NCBI GenBank assembly: GCA_040772065.1
Contig: JAXGYX010000001.1
Coordinates: forward strand, 1 to 64,000
From: JAXGYX01 sp040772065
GTDB taxonomy: Bacteria > Bacillota > Clostridia > Saccharofermentanales > Fastidiosipilaceae
DNA length: 64,000 bases
Reading direction: 5' to 3'
Part shown: one piece after another, positions 45,972-57,541 of the stretch
Numbering within the stretch: position 1 is the stretch's first letter
Layout: each line of letters opens with the position of its first letter
Translations under genes and position numbers: made by a program
Notes under the pieces: generated by a model
Databases searched by the model: none
The model's input: only the letters and a program-made list of their open reading frames with translations
Told to the model about the DNA's origin: nothing

Positions 45972-48900
45972 GTGTTTACAGAAGCACAGCTCGAAGAAGC
46001 TATCATTAGCCTGTTTCAAGAACAGGACTACAAGCATGTCCACGAAACCATCCACCGTGGCTTTGATGAAATGTTATTGAAGGACGATTTGCAAGCTTAC
46101 CTTGCTGACCACTATCCAGACCTCACAGCGGCTGAAACGAAAAAAGTCATCAGTCGACTTGAAAACATACCGTCCGCAGCGCTATACATCGGTTGAACGT
46201 GAGACGTTTCTTTTGGTCTGCTTTGAACCGAGCTGAACAGGGCTATGAATATATCAGCGTGATGACCCCAGACATTGCCCTACATATCAACTATATAAAT
46301 TTTGAAGAGCCAGACAAAAATGTGTTCAAAGTGGTCAACCAGTTTTCGGTGCAAGGTGACCGCTTGCGTCGCCCGGATTTGTTGTTGTTTATAAACGGCA
46401 TTCGTGGCAGTTTTTGAAAAATCCGCTATCAAAGAAAACATGTGCATTTACGATGCTTGGGAGCAGATAACAATCCGCTATTGCCGCGACATCCCTAAAC
46501 TGATGAAATATTGCTTTTTGTCTGTCATAAGTGACGGTGCAAACACGAAAATGGGCAGTGTTTTTACGCCGATGAATATTACTAACGCATGGAATAAAAT
46601 CAACGAAACGGAAAAGGTCAGCAACGGCATTGCCGCCCAATGCTTACGATGATAAAAGGTGCGTTTTCTCAAGAACGTTTGTTGAATATTGCGGGATTTC
46701 CATCTACCCGGATGAAATATTAAAGGTAACACAACCCGCTATCAGTATGCAAAGCTATCCGCAGTTCGAAGAGCAAAAAAACACCAGCAACAGCTTTGAG
46801 TTTAGATCATCTATTGGGCTGACGGTGAAACGGACGATGGGATTTAAAGGCGGAAATACTTCGCATACGACTTTTGAAATCCTCACACAATGCTGTTTCT
46901 TTCCCGCCTACTTGCTGCGTGACATGCGATACCTTTAAGAATCCGACAATGGTCATTATTACTGAACCGTGAGGATTTGATAGACAACTATTGTTCGTCT
47001 CGTCAAAACGGTATCTACATGAAAATAACGTGCGGATATCGAAAGGCGAAGTGACTTGCAAAAAGCATTAGGGGTAGAGATATCCGACATTTGCCAAGTT
47101 TTAAGACCGCAAGCTGTTGACTTCCGATAGTGTAGACAAGGTGAAAGCGGCGGCCGTAAAGACCTCGACGATTATCCAAACGATGAGGGAATAACGAAAA
47201 CATTTTGGTATTTCTGACGAAGCACACAGAACACAAACCGGCGTAGGCTCGAAATTAAAGAGAACAATAAAGGCGTTTTTACTACTTTCGGGTTCGCCAA
47301 ATATCTACGCGACAGTTTCCCCCAAGCCACTTATTGCGGTTTTACGGGAACACCGATTGACGAGACCATAGCCGTGTTCGGTGAAGTCGTGGACAAGCTA
47401 CACAATGAAAGAATCAAGCGACGACGGAATCATCGTCCGCATCGCTTTGAGCCGCGCTTGGCGAGAGTTATTCTTCCGATGAACAAGCCCGGGAAATACA
47501 AAAATACTACGATAAATGCACTGATGAAGGCTTTAACCCCCAAGTCGAGAGCAAAAAAGCCATGAAAAGATGCGTCAAGTCCTCGGTCACCCGGACAACG
47601 GAGCAGGCTTTTGGATAAAGAACCTACTTGTTGACGTTAGACATCGTCACCCACTACGAAGCGTTGACTGGCATACATTCAAAATAAAAAATCGACACCG
47701 AAAGGCGATGGATCGCCGGTATGCGCATCACCGAATGGCGTATGTTCTTGAACATTTGATCCAAAAGTGCTGACAGAACGCTTGCTTTTCGCTAAAGGCG
47801 GTTATGGCACTTCGACCAAATTGGGATAAGCCGATTAGAACCGAAAATGAAGCGGCGCTCACAAAAGCAGAATTGGAACTCCACTCGTGCCTCTTGCCAA
47901 AATTAAACTCGTGGCTACCCAAGGCGAAAACGACGAACAAGAGTTGTTTGACCTATGCGGCACAAAAGACTACAGGCAGATGCTTGATAGACAGTTCAAA
48001 AATAATAACTCCAACTTCAAAATTGCAATAGTGGTTGATATGTGGATTACCGGCTTTGACGTTCCGTCTTTAGCGGTTATGTATATAGACAAGCCACTAC
48101 AAAAACACACTTTGATTCAAACCATATTCCAGAAATTGTTAAAGACCTGTCTTTGACGGCAAAGATATGGGGCTGGTGGTTGACTATATCGGAATCAAGC
48201 AAGATATGTTTGAAGCTGTAAAGGCTTTGAAGTCCTCCCTTGAACAGATTTATTGATGAGATTAAGAAATCTGGATCATTGCGGACTGATTCAGGCTTTT
48301 CCGCAACCAACCGTATTCCGTAACCATTTGAAATTACTGAACAGCGTCCACGATTTTGATGCTACAAAGTTGTTTCCGGCGAACCATTGGAAAAAGCTTG
48401 ATGTGTTTAGATCGCCGCTGTTATGGCAAATCAGCAAGGAAATGGAAAGCCGTTTCATGAGCCTTTCCTGCAAAATGAAAACATATGAGATTTGCTTTCC
48501 GTCCGGTGAACTGACAGACGTTGAAACGGCAAAGAATTGTTGGAGTCAGTTTTACCTTGCCATCCGTTCTATTATTTATAAACAGACGAAAGGCGATGCG
48601 CCGGACGCTGAAGTAATGAACCGCGTGGTCGAAAAGATGGTACAGGAAGCTATCTCCTGCACGGGTATCGAAAACATCGTTAATGCGGGATAAACCAGAA
48701 GCCTTGTTCAGCGAAGATTTTATGAAGCAGCTTGATGAAATCAATCTGCCTATTTCAAATGCCCTTTTGATCAATCGGGCTACAGATGAAACAAGGTAAA
48801 AGCAATTCGAATTTGAACTTTGAAAACAGATAGAGATAGCAACATCGACAGAGATACATTCTTATGCTTGTGATAAACTCGGAAAGTACCACGTTTTCAC

Positions 48901-49286
48901 GAGCGAGGTAGTCGCGAATTTATCAATGGACTACGGATGAACTGATAAAAATATTCAAAGACCTCCAAACCGACAAAACTTCATTTGAGGCGTTGGGTAT
49001 CACCTATGAAGAAAAGGCGTTTTATGACATCCTCGTAAAAGTGCGCGATGACAACGGTTTCCCATATGCCGATGAAAAATGCCTTGTCCTCGCAAAGGAA
49101 ATAAAGATACTGGTTGACGACAAAGCACAGTTTGCCGATTGGTCGACCCGCGATGATATAAAAAACCAGCTCAACATGGATTTGACCGTGTTACTCTATA
49201 AAAACGGTTATCCGCCAGAATGGGATGAGGAAGTATTCGAACGGGTACTTGAACAAGCCGAAAACTTCAAGAAGTGGTCGGATTAA
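45972..49286 (+). pseudogene. hsdR: Type I restriction R subunit, heavily decayed
   Basis: Begins FTEAQLEEAIISLFQEQDYK. The nuclease region (LRRPDLLLFINGI … FEKSAIKEN) and motor motifs (CGFTGTPIDETIAVFGEVVD near 47340; VVDMWITGFDVPSLAVMYID near 48030) are spread over all three frames with many stops. The C-terminal 97 codons are open (EEKAFYDILVKVRDDNGFPY … AENFKKWSD). Restriction activity is impossible from this copy. Total span, about 1100 codons, is normal. Confidence 0.9.
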
Positions 49287-49298
49287 GGAGGCAGCCAG

Positions 49299-51548
49299 AT
49301 GAGCAAATATAAATCAGCAATAGAAAAAATAGTCGTTTCTGAGGCTACATTTCAAAATAGCCCAGAACGAGAAATTGAGCCATCGTGGATTAACTTCTTC
49401 TACGGCAACAACGGTAGCGGTAAAACGACTATTTCAAGGATGATACGGAATGGGCAAGGCTTGACCTTTGGCAACGCTGCTCAAGCTGATGAATTTGCTA
49501 CTGTCGTTTTTAATCGAGACTTTATTGACGAGGAACTCAAATTCGATATTATGCCCGGAGTGGTAATGCTCAGTAAAGAAGCTTCTGATAAGCAACAGGA
49601 AATTGAGGGAAAGCAAAAAGAACAGGAACAGCTAAAGGGGCAACTCCAAACGGCAAACGACGAGGCGGATGCAATCCAAAAGAAGCGGGACAAATTGAAA
49701 GCCAGCCTTGATGCCGCAATTTGGAAAGCTGCAGCAAAGTACAAAAAGGTTTTCGGGGGCAAAGGCGATTTGAGTTCTACGGCTCGGTGTGTTCAAAGAG
49801 TATGCAGCACCGCTCCCGTCGAGCGTAATTTTGACGATATAAAAGCCCGTTACGAATCTGCAACCGACCCGAATGCCACACGATATGATGCCGCCCCACT
49901 ACAATTATTGGATTTGACAAAGCTTGAGAGTGCAGAAACATACTCACTTCTCGGACAAGCGATAATCAGCACAGCCGATAATGCTTATAGCCGATTCTGG
50001 CAGAGTTTGCACGCGATGGATTGGGTCAATACTGGGCATATCCATTATTCTGAGAACGCAGAGGGTTGCTGTCCATACTGCAAACGGGAACTACCCAGCG
50101 ATTTTGAAGAACAATTCCTCGCCTGCTTTGACGAAAAATACTCTCAAGATTGCACCCGCCTCGTAGAATTTGGGCGTAAATATGCCGAGTATATGACTGC
50201 CACATTTATAGAGCCGTTAAGACGGTACATCGAGTTAATTCCACAGACAGGATTCGGCGATTGGAAAGCATATGGCGAACAGTTAAAACTGATTGAAAAC
50301 ACAGTACAGATGAACAATCAAAAAATCGCTGCGAAAATTGAAAAGCCTTCGGAAGTAGTCGAACTCAACAGTATAAGAGAATATGTCGAACGAGTAAACG
50401 AGCTTCTCGCTGAAACAAATAAGCTGTTTGAAGCCAACAACAAAATCTTCGATGCCAAAGGTAAAACCTGCGAAGACTGTATCAATGAAGCGTGGGAGCT
50501 GTTGGCCTTCGAAACGAGCGGAGATAGAGCTGCGTATGACGCTGAGGATAAAAAGTTAGCGGCCGACAACCTTCAAAAAGTAACCGCTATAAAAAGGCTT
50601 AATGGTTCGCTCGGTGTCCTCAAAAATGAAATTCGAGACTTGTCAGACAAAATGGGTGGCACGGCGTCTACGGTTGAGAAAATCAATGCCCTGCTCCAAA
50701 AGACAGGGTTCAGAGGATTTCAACTCCGCCCCCACGCGAGAGTTCCTGATAAATATGAAGTTGTCCGTGAGGATGGCGAAGTCGCCAAAGGTCTGAGCGA
50801 GGGCGAAAAGAACTTTATAGCCTTTCTGTACTTTTATTTTTATGTTCAAGGGGCGTGGCGCAAAGAAGACCTCGTTAAGGGAAAAATCGTAGTCATTGAC
50901 GACCCTGTTTCGAGTATGGATAGCGGTGTTCTTTTTGTCGTCAGCTCACTCGTCCGAAAACTTGTTGAAGACTGCTTTTTAGACGGCGGCCAATTCAACA
51001 TTAAGCAGATTTTTGTCTTGACACACAATCCGTATTTCCACAAAGAAATATCCCATAAATATGAAACGAGCAGAGATGACATCGTCAAAAAATCATCGTT
51101 TTTCTTTGTCAAGAAATCAGATGATAATATTTCTACTGTTAACAGAAGCGAAATGGAATGCAGCACGAACGAATGCGGCGCAGAAAACGTGTCACCTGTT
51201 AAAAATTCATATGATGCTTTATGGTGTGAATACAGGGACGCGCGGCTACCGTCAACGCTTCTCAGTGTAATTCAAAGAATTGTTGAATACTATTTTCTTC
51301 AACTCTGTAGTTACAGCATCGAGGATTTGCGAGAGCGAGTGAAAACCCACATCGGCGGGGACAACAAAAAACAGAGGATAGCTGATGAAATACTCCGCTT
51401 CATCTATGACGAAAAATTCGATGCCGGCGACGGCATCAATTACGCGCCCGACCATGACATACCGGCTTATAAAGATGTGTTCGAGGTGATTTTTGAAGCG
51501 ATGAGCCAAAAATCGCACTATCTCAAAATGTCGGGCGAATGTGAATGA
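49299..51548 (+). CDS. PrrC/RloC-like AAA_13 ATPase, intact
   Basis: 749 residues, 12 bases after hsdR and intact although the restriction genes are dead. Walker A GNNGSGKT (36-43); a long coiled-coil region; CPYC at 258-261, which could be a zinc hook; ABC signature LSEGEK (499-504); Walker B VVIDDP (531-536); H-loop THNP (575-578). The C-terminal 110 residues (SYDALWCEYRD … IQRIVEYYFLQ) correspond in place to the anticodon nuclease part of RloC/PrrC proteins. Those proteins guard type I restriction enzymes and cut tRNA when restriction is disabled. Whether active-site residues are complete is uncertain. Confidence 0.82.
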   Translation: MSKYKSAIEKIVVSEATFQNSPEREIEPSWINFFYGNNGSGKTTISRMIRNGQGLTFGNAAQADEFATVVFNRDFIDEELKFDIMPGVVMLSKEASDKQQEIEGKQKEQEQLKGQLQTANDEADAIQKKRDKLKASLDAAIWKAAAKYKKVFGGKGDLSSTARCVQRVCSTAPVERNFDDIKARYESATDPNATRYDAAPLQLLDLTKLESAETYSLLGQAIISTADNAYSRFWQSLHAMDWVNTGHIHYSENAEGCCPYCKRELPSDFEEQFLACFDEKYSQDCTRLVEFGRKYAEYMTATFIEPLRRYIELIPQTGFGDWKAYGEQLKLIENTVQMNNQKIAAKIEKPSEVVELNSIREYVERVNELLAETNKLFEANNKIFDAKGKTCEDCINEAWELLAFETSGDRAAYDAEDKKLAADNLQKVTAIKRLNGSLGVLKNEIRDLSDKMGGTASTVEKINALLQKTGFRGFQLRPHARVPDKYEVVREDGEVAKGLSEGEKNFIAFLYFYFYVQGAWRKEDLVKGKIVVIDDPVSSMDSGVLFVVSSLVRKLVEDCFLDGGQFNIKQIFVLTHNPYFHKEISHKYETSRDDIVKKSSFFFVKKSDDNISTVNRSEMECSTNECGAENVSPVKNSYDALWCEYRDARLPSTLLSVIQRIVEYYFLQLCSYSIEDLRERVKTHIGGDNKKQRIADEILRFIYDEKFDAGDGINYAPDHDIPAYKDVFEVIFEAMSQKSHYLKMSGECE

Positions 51549-51676
51549 GTTATTTAGAAGAATTAGGGCCACAATTTAGGCGATAGAAAAAGGTTATGTT
51601 AACTAAAGATGAAAAATGGGATTTGAAATGCGAACCGGCATAGAAAAATGAAAGAATCAAGAGAGGAGGTTATCAC

Positions 51677-53088
51677 ATGAACGGCCATAAACCAATAAAC
51701 GCCCGCAGGCTTTCTGTTGCCGGATTTTCATTTCTCTTTGCCTATATTCTGTCCTTCCTGTTTGAGGGGCAGGTGTTGTACAGCCTGCTGGATTTGCGTG
51801 GAACAGACGCCGACCGTTACATACTGGCTGCAATTATCGCGCATTTCGCGGGGCTTTTTACCTGCGGTCTGTTTGTCAAATCACAGGCGGCCGCCAAAAG
51901 CATGATGCTCGGCGGCATGGGCTTATGCTTAGCCGCCACTGTCCCCTTCTTTTTTCCTCTCCCCGCTCTATGGATGGGCGGGCTGATTGTCAGCGGATAC
52001 TTTAGCGGCTGCGCGGTGGCGGCATGGGGATTTTTCTCAGGGCCTTCACTCCCAAGAACGAGCGCATTAAATCCTGTGCCGACGTTCTGATTTATTCCAA
52101 TTTGCTGATGATTGCAGTCAACGTGGTTACCATGAACAGGTCAATCTTTATCGGGCTTGGCCTCTCTGTGCTTTGCCTTGTAATCGGCATGGTCTTCATT
52201 TGGATGCTGCCGTTGGAGCAGGAGAATGAGCAGAACAAAACATTTAAAAATAAGACGCATCGCGGCATTAAAAACCCGTTAATATTGCTGTGTCTTTTTG
52301 TCTTTATCATTACAATTAATTCCGGTCTGATGTATCAGGTCATCAACCCCGCTTTTGAGCATCTGACGGGGCTGGTGAGCTGGTATTGGGCCGTGCCTTA
52401 TATCGTGGCGCTCGTCATTATGCGCAACCTGCCTATGAAAGCAAAGCGTTCCAGAATTTTGTATATTGGGATGGCAATGATTATAGGAGCGTTCATCAGC
52501 TTTATGCTGTTAGGGCGAAACACTTCCGACTATCTGATTGTGGATACGCTGATGCTCGGTGCTTGCGGTATTTTCGATCTGTTTTGGTGGAGCATCCTTG
52601 GAGAAATGCTGGATTATAGCGACAACCCTGCACATACCTTTGGCATCGGGCTTTCCGCCAATGTATTCGGCGTGCTTTGCGGAGGCGTTTTGGGAATGAC
52701 CGTAACATCCATTGGGCTTCCCAGTGCGGAGGTTGCGGTGATTGCCCTTACGGTGGTTTGCGTTACACTGGTTATGCTGCCGCCGCTGAACCATCAGCTT
52801 GTTTTACTGCTGAAAAGCCATGCCTACCTTGCCGCTTATGACAATATGAGCCAGTCACAGCAAACGGACATTGTACGGCAGGTCAAAACCCTTGATCCGC
52901 TGACTGTCCGAGAGCAGGAGGTATTGCAGCTGATCCTTTCCGGCAAATCCAACCGCGAAATTGCCGGGGCTTTGTTCATCAGTGAGAATACCGTTAAAAC
53001 ACACGCAAGAAGTGTTTTTTCAAAATACGATGTTTCCAGCCGGGCGGAGCTCATCAGCACCCTGTTGAAGAACCAAACCGGCGAATGA
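51677..53088 (+). pseudogene. MFS-type membrane domain fused to LuxR regulator, one homopolymer frameshift
   Basis: ATG 51677 after GGAGG. About 12 hydrophobic segments; frame changes near 52035 in a run of five T (one more T restores WGFFLRAFTPKNER). The C-terminal 65 residues are a LuxR-type HTH (LTVREQEVLQLILSGKSNRE … ISENTVKTHARSVFSKYDV). Membrane LuxR regulators of this design are common in Clostridia and likely sense a small molecule. It would control the downstream cluster. The homopolymer position makes a read error plausible. Confidence 0.82.
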
Positions 53089-53121
53089 ACCATAAAACCG
53101 CATAAATACTGGATTTAACAG

Positions 53122-53153
53122 GCCTCTCACCCAAAAGGGTGAGGAGCTTTTTT
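53122..53153 (+). terminator. Terminator after the LuxR-type gene
   Basis: A 7-bp core stem (CTCACCC with GGGTGAG), extended with one mismatch, tetraloop AAAA, then six T residues. It separates the regulator from the cluster it may control. Confidence 0.9.
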
Positions 53154-53230
53154 CTGTAAAATCATCCTTTCGAACGATGCTTTTTGAGGCATCCTTCCCT
53201 AAAATTTATACTAGAGGAGGGTTGGTGCAA

Positions 53231-53743
53231 ATGAAATCAATCTGCAAACGACGCAATGGATATGCCTTGTTGTTCGCAGCCAGTATTTGTTTGGCGGTGT
53301 GGCTCGGCATGGCATTCATGTTAGAAGCGGTTTTCGCTCTTGGAGCGATCAGCCTTATCTCTCTCGTGTTATTGGTGAGGCAGAGCCGTCTGCTCTATGA
53401 CGCAACACTCATTTGGGATAATCGCATTCTTGCTGTGCCATCTGCTCTCATCTCCATGCCGGACCGCCAAATGAAAAAAGACATCGAGGAAACCGTAGTA
53501 TCTACCTTTGGTATCCTCATCGGCAGCGAAATTTACCGATGGGGCCTCGACGGGATACATGGCGTGCGTCTGAGCGCCGTTCAAATTGATAAGGAGCGGA
53601 TGTACCTGATCTTTGGCGATAAGGATCAGACCATGCGGGTAGATTTGCTGCACGGAATGACTCAAAAGCAGGCGGTACTGGATGCAGCACAAAAGCTGCT
53701 TCGTGAAACCGGCGTAACGGCAGACATCACCGGATGGAAATGA
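53231..53743 (+). CDS. Membrane-anchored protein of the Lgt cluster, unknown
   Basis: 170 residues from ATG 53231 (GAGGAGGG upstream). Two adjacent membrane segments (about 8-50: YALLFAASICLAVWLGMAFM … AVFALGAISLISLVLLV), then a soluble PH-like beta domain (ATLIWDNRILAVPSALISMP … MYLIFGDKDQTMRVDLLHG). First gene of the cluster. No family named with confidence. Confidence 0.7.
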   Translation: MKSICKRRNGYALLFAASICLAVWLGMAFMLEAVFALGAISLISLVLLVRQSRLLYDATLIWDNRILAVPSALISMPDRQMKKDIEETVVSTFGILIGSEIYRWGLDGIHGVRLSAVQIDKERMYLIFGDKDQTMRVDLLHGMTQKQAVLDAAQKLLRETGVTADITGWK

Positions 53744-53759
53744 AAGGGAGGAATTCGAA

Positions 53760-56004
53760 ATGAAAAAGACACTATCTATTTTACTTGCGGCGGCGCTGCT
53801 TTTAAGCAGTCTCACCGGATGCGGTGGGGGCGGTGGCAAAAGCTATGCGGCGACACTTTCGCCAGAGACCACCGGCACCAAACTGGAAAACGGCGTCAGC
53901 GTAGAGCTGGGCGATTATGTGCTGGACGGTGAAGCAGAATTAACCGTGGCCAAGTTGCCCGTGGAGGAAAACAAAGACGAAGGATACAAGATAGAAGCCT
54001 ACGACTTCAAGCTGGGCGACATGACCGAGCTTTCGGACTTCATCACCCTGCGCATCCCCTATGATACCGCATACTGCGAGGATGGGCAGGACCCGGCAAA
54101 ATGCGTGGGCGCAAAGTACAAAAATGAACCCACCGGCGAATGGGAGGATGTGCTGTTCGAGGTGGACGCAGCCGCCAATGAGCTTATCATCTACACGGAT
54201 CATCTCTCCACCTTCGGCGTGTTTCATATCAAAAACGAGGGTCAACGCAGCGCCAAAATCACCAACATTTATGCAGACTTTACCGGCATCGACCAACAGC
54301 AGGCGATGGAAACGCTCCGCGAATACGTGGCGGGCGGTGGTGCGGACGGAGAGGAAGCGGCAGGCCTCGCGGCGCAGCTTCTCACGGGCTATAACGGATT
54401 TTTGGGCGGCGTAGCCGGAGCAGCCGGTGAAACGGGCTTCGCTACTGACCTCACAGGTACGATCCTAAACATGGCCTCCATCGGCAGCCCTACCTTTGAC
54501 ACCGCACTGGCTGATTCCGCCTACAAAAAGCTGAACAAGCTGGGAAAGGTAGCGGCGGCGGCGAAGATCGGCGCAGTAATGCTGAGTACGGAAAAGACCG
54601 ACGCAGATACCCTCGGCTTATATAAGGACACGGCGATGCTGGCTCTCTCCTTTGCGGAATCCGCTGCATGGGGGCTAGCCGCCAGCGGCCTGTTCATCTT
54701 TGACTACACTATAAGCAGTATGTTTGAGCAGGGAATGGCCATGAAAATGGAAAAAATAGACGAGGTCTACGTCTACTTTAACGACCGGTTCTCCGGCACA
54801 CTGGACGTGGGAAACGGCTGGAACGCCCGCAGCCTGAAGGACTGGCGGCAAGTGCTCATAGATATAGCCGAGGCCAATCCCAGCGAGGCCGACACCAAGG
54901 CAGCCATCGAAGCGGAGATAGACCGCTACGCCCGTCATTTCTGGACACTGGGCGACATGGAAAAGGCTATTGTCGTTACGGACATCGAGGATAAGGGAAC
55001 CAAAGGCTCGGTCACAGTCCCCGACCCGACCCAGGCGGAGATCGAAACCCTTGTGGGCGCTTACAAGGCACATCTGTATGAGCGCCTATACCCGGTGATA
55101 CAATCGGTCAGTGTTTATATGCAGCGCAAAGCCGAGAGCGAGTATCTGGCCGCGCTTAATGAGGTTAAGGCGTTCTATAACCAAATCATTACCTTCAATA
55201 TCACGGAGGATATCCCGGAGGGTGAAAAGTCGCAGTATGACGGCTATGCCCTGCGCTTTGCCTCGCTTTCCGAAAACGCGGTAAAGGAGAGCTGGAGCGG
55301 TAAGCTCAGGAGTGAGGGCGTCGCTTCCACAAAGTTTACCCTGGTGGGCTATCTGCTGGCCGGTTGTCCCAATGAATTGCAGCTGTTCCCGCCGGACGCC
55401 GACCCGGATAACGATGAGCCGGAGTTGACGCTGGGCTTTAAGCTCTCCGCGCCGGTGACGGAGGTAACGATTGGCGGCGCGCCCACCTTTGATGAGTTGG
55501 TGGGAAGCTATGAAGATGGCACTATGACCATCACCAGCGTGTTTATTTCCGATACGCTCCGTGCGGAACTGGAGAAGCCCGCCTCATCGGAGGACAGTGG
55601 AGGAAGCAGTGGAGGCGACGGCATTTTAGACTCAATCACTGATAAACTCAACGAGGCATATGCGGGCTGCGATATAGCCGGCGCTCTGCTGGGGTTAGAG
55701 GAACAGATCGGCGTAGCCAAGGAATCTCCTTTCACCGTCAGTAAAACCGGAGAAAACGCCGGTGTTTTGGTTCTTAACGAAAACCCCGGCAACGTGGTTT
55801 ATGACCCAACTTCCGGTATACTTAATTTTGATATGAGTGACGCTGAACTGAAAACCAGTGTAAGCGGAGAACTGCGCGCCGGATACAATGGGGAGATAAG
55901 AGCGGCGTTGTCCTCTCCGGCGAGTTGAAGATGACCGCCCTATTCTCGGAGAGCGACTTCTACATTATGGTGAAGCTGGACGGTTCAAAGGCCCTCGAAC
56001 CATA
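53760..56004 (+). pseudogene. Large lipoprotein with ZU5-like domain, frameshift near the C-terminus
   Basis: Signal peptide with lipobox LTGC (C21). Residues about 45-155 form a ZU5-like beta domain ending IIYTDHLSTFGVF. Then comes a Gly/Ala-rich, partly hydrophobic region (about 195-330) and helices. It is a paralogue of the protein at 57542. The first frame stops at 55928; the alternate frame continues SGELKMTALFSESDFYIMVK … KALEP, with TAATG overlapping lgt. One base is lost near 55900, so only the last 30 or so residues differ. The protein may still be functional. Confidence 0.78.
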
Positions 56005-56820
56005 ATGTGCCCGCTGCTGGAAATAGGCTGCCGGCAGATACCGGCTTACAATTTCTGCGCCCTGCTGGCCGCCATGATCGGCTGCGCACTGGCTCTGCCG
56101 GCTCTCCTGCGGACGGGGCTTGGGCTGGGGCGGGCTATAGCTCTGCTGATGATCATGACTGCCGCCTTTCTCATCGGGGCGCGGTTGTGGAACGCGGCCG
56201 CCAATCCGGGCAATTTTCAGGGTGCGCTGAAATGGTACAGCCTGCGCTTGGCCGGGCTGTCCTTCTATGGCGGCGTTCTGGGCGCCGGGGCGGCGCTGAT
56301 CATCGCCGCGCGGCAATGGGGCCTGTCCCCGTGGGCCGGTCTGGACGCCATGACAGTCCCCGGCGGTGTCGCTTTCTGTCTGGCCCGGGTGGGCTGCTTC
56401 CTGAACGGCTGCTGCGCGGGACGGGCGACCTCCGGCCCGTTGGGCGTGGTGTTTCCGTCCAAGGCCGGCTATCAGCAGGCGCTGAGCGAATGGCTACCCT
56501 TCCTCTCCGCCTCCCGCGCCGTTCATCCCACACAGCTCTACGAGCTGACCGGGGCCGCGCTGGGCCTGCCTCTGGTTTTTTGGCTGGTCAAGAGTCTGCG
56601 CCTGCGGCAGGGGGCGAGCTTTCTTCTTTACGCTGCGTGGTTTTCAGCCGTAAGACTGGCCGTGCTGCCCCTGCGCGCCTTGACTTATCCCGACATTATC
56701 AAAACCGTCGTTTACCCACTGCTGTATGTCATTGTAATTCTTCTGGGCATAGCCATAGTATTGCGACGAGAGAGGGCAAGGCTTACTCCGTCCGAGATAG
56801 AACGAATCAAGGAGGGCTGA
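56005..56820 (+). CDS. lgt-like: Prolipoprotein diacylglyceryl transferase family protein
   Basis: 271 residues, seven hydrophobic segments. GLSFYGGVLGA (84-94) and the Lgt signature RVGCFLNGCCAGR (128-140) with R128 and N134, then HPTQLYE (174-180). Lgt moves diacylglycerol from phosphatidylglycerol to the lipobox Cys of prolipoproteins. Its ATG overlaps the stop of the upstream lipoprotein gene, so a dedicated role for that substrate is likely. A second reading frame spanning nearly the same bases is a high-GC shadow. Confidence 0.88.
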   Translation: MCPLLEIGCRQIPAYNFCALLAAMIGCALALPALLRTGLGLGRAIALLMIMTAAFLIGARLWNAAANPGNFQGALKWYSLRLAGLSFYGGVLGAGAALIIAARQWGLSPWAGLDAMTVPGGVAFCLARVGCFLNGCCAGRATSGPLGVVFPSKAGYQQALSEWLPFLSASRAVHPTQLYELTGAALGLPLVFWLVKSLRLRQGASFLLYAAWFSAVRLAVLPLRALTYPDIIKTVVYPLLYVIVILLGIAIVLRRERARLTPSEIERIKEG

Positions 56821-56824
56821 TTAA

Positions 56825-57529
56825 ATGAAGAAAGGCTTGATCGCCGGGCTTATCGCGGCCAATGTGATTATGCTGGTCGTCGGCATACTCACTATACTGC
56901 CCAATCTGCGGGCGGAAGCAGGAAAAGAATCTCCTGCGCCGAGGACGGAGCACACAGCGCCTGTCACACCGCCGGAGGATGAGAGAGCGCCCGTTACACC
57001 GTCGCAGGAGGAAGAAACACCACCCGTGACCGCGGAAAGGGGAGATAATCCCGCGCCGGAGGAAACTGACACGAGCTTATCCACGGAGGAACGCCCCGAT
57101 TTGGAGGACTTCCTCTGGTACACGGAGGACGTGGCATATAACGGGGTTCCGGCCGACGCGAGTATCATAGACAATATTGGCCCGCTGACCGGAAGCTGGA
57201 AAGCACTCATTATCTACGACCCCAACAACGAATACGACGCGGGTGCTATGGAGTTTCTCAACATCGCCCTTGCGGGTACTGCGGAGAGTCTGAGCCTCAC
57301 GCTCGACTGGTATCAGATTTTTTGGGCTAACGAGGGAGAGAGCTTCGACGAATCGGACATGGAGGACAGCGTATTTCTTGGCAAGTGGGAAACCGGCGGC
57401 CTGTGGGCGTCCGGAGCGGGAACCATTCGCCTAACGCAGTTCTACGAGCAAAGCGGAAAACAATATGCCGTCGGCACGATGGATATGCCCGACGGGATAC
57501 CGGCGCTTGTGGCGCTGGTGCGGCCATAA
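56825..57529 (+). CDS. Secreted or membrane-anchored protein, unknown
   Basis: 234 residues: one N-terminal membrane segment (about 4-26), a Pro/Glu/Thr-rich spacer (about 34-90), then a globular domain (LTGSWKALIIYDPNNEYDAG … GAGTIRLTQFYEQSGKQYAV) ending in a hydrophobic strand. No catalytic motif. Co-transcribed with lgt (4 bases apart) and the zinc-ribbon gene (12 bases). Confidence 0.72.
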   Translation: MKKGLIAGLIAANVIMLVVGILTILPNLRAEAGKESPAPRTEHTAPVTPPEDERAPVTPSQEEETPPVTAERGDNPAPEETDTSLSTEERPDLEDFLWYTEDVAYNGVPADASIIDNIGPLTGSWKALIIYDPNNEYDAGAMEFLNIALAGTAESLSLTLDWYQIFWANEGESFDESDMEDSVFLGKWETGGLWASGAGTIRLTQFYEQSGKQYAVGTMDMPDGIPALVALVRP

Positions 57530-57541
57530 GGAGGTGCGGAT

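Noticed and set aside
56007..56828. 273-codon frame overlapping lgt, rich in Arg and Gly
   Set aside because: A high-GC shadow of the Lgt gene. The other frame carries all Lgt motifs and the natural start overlap.
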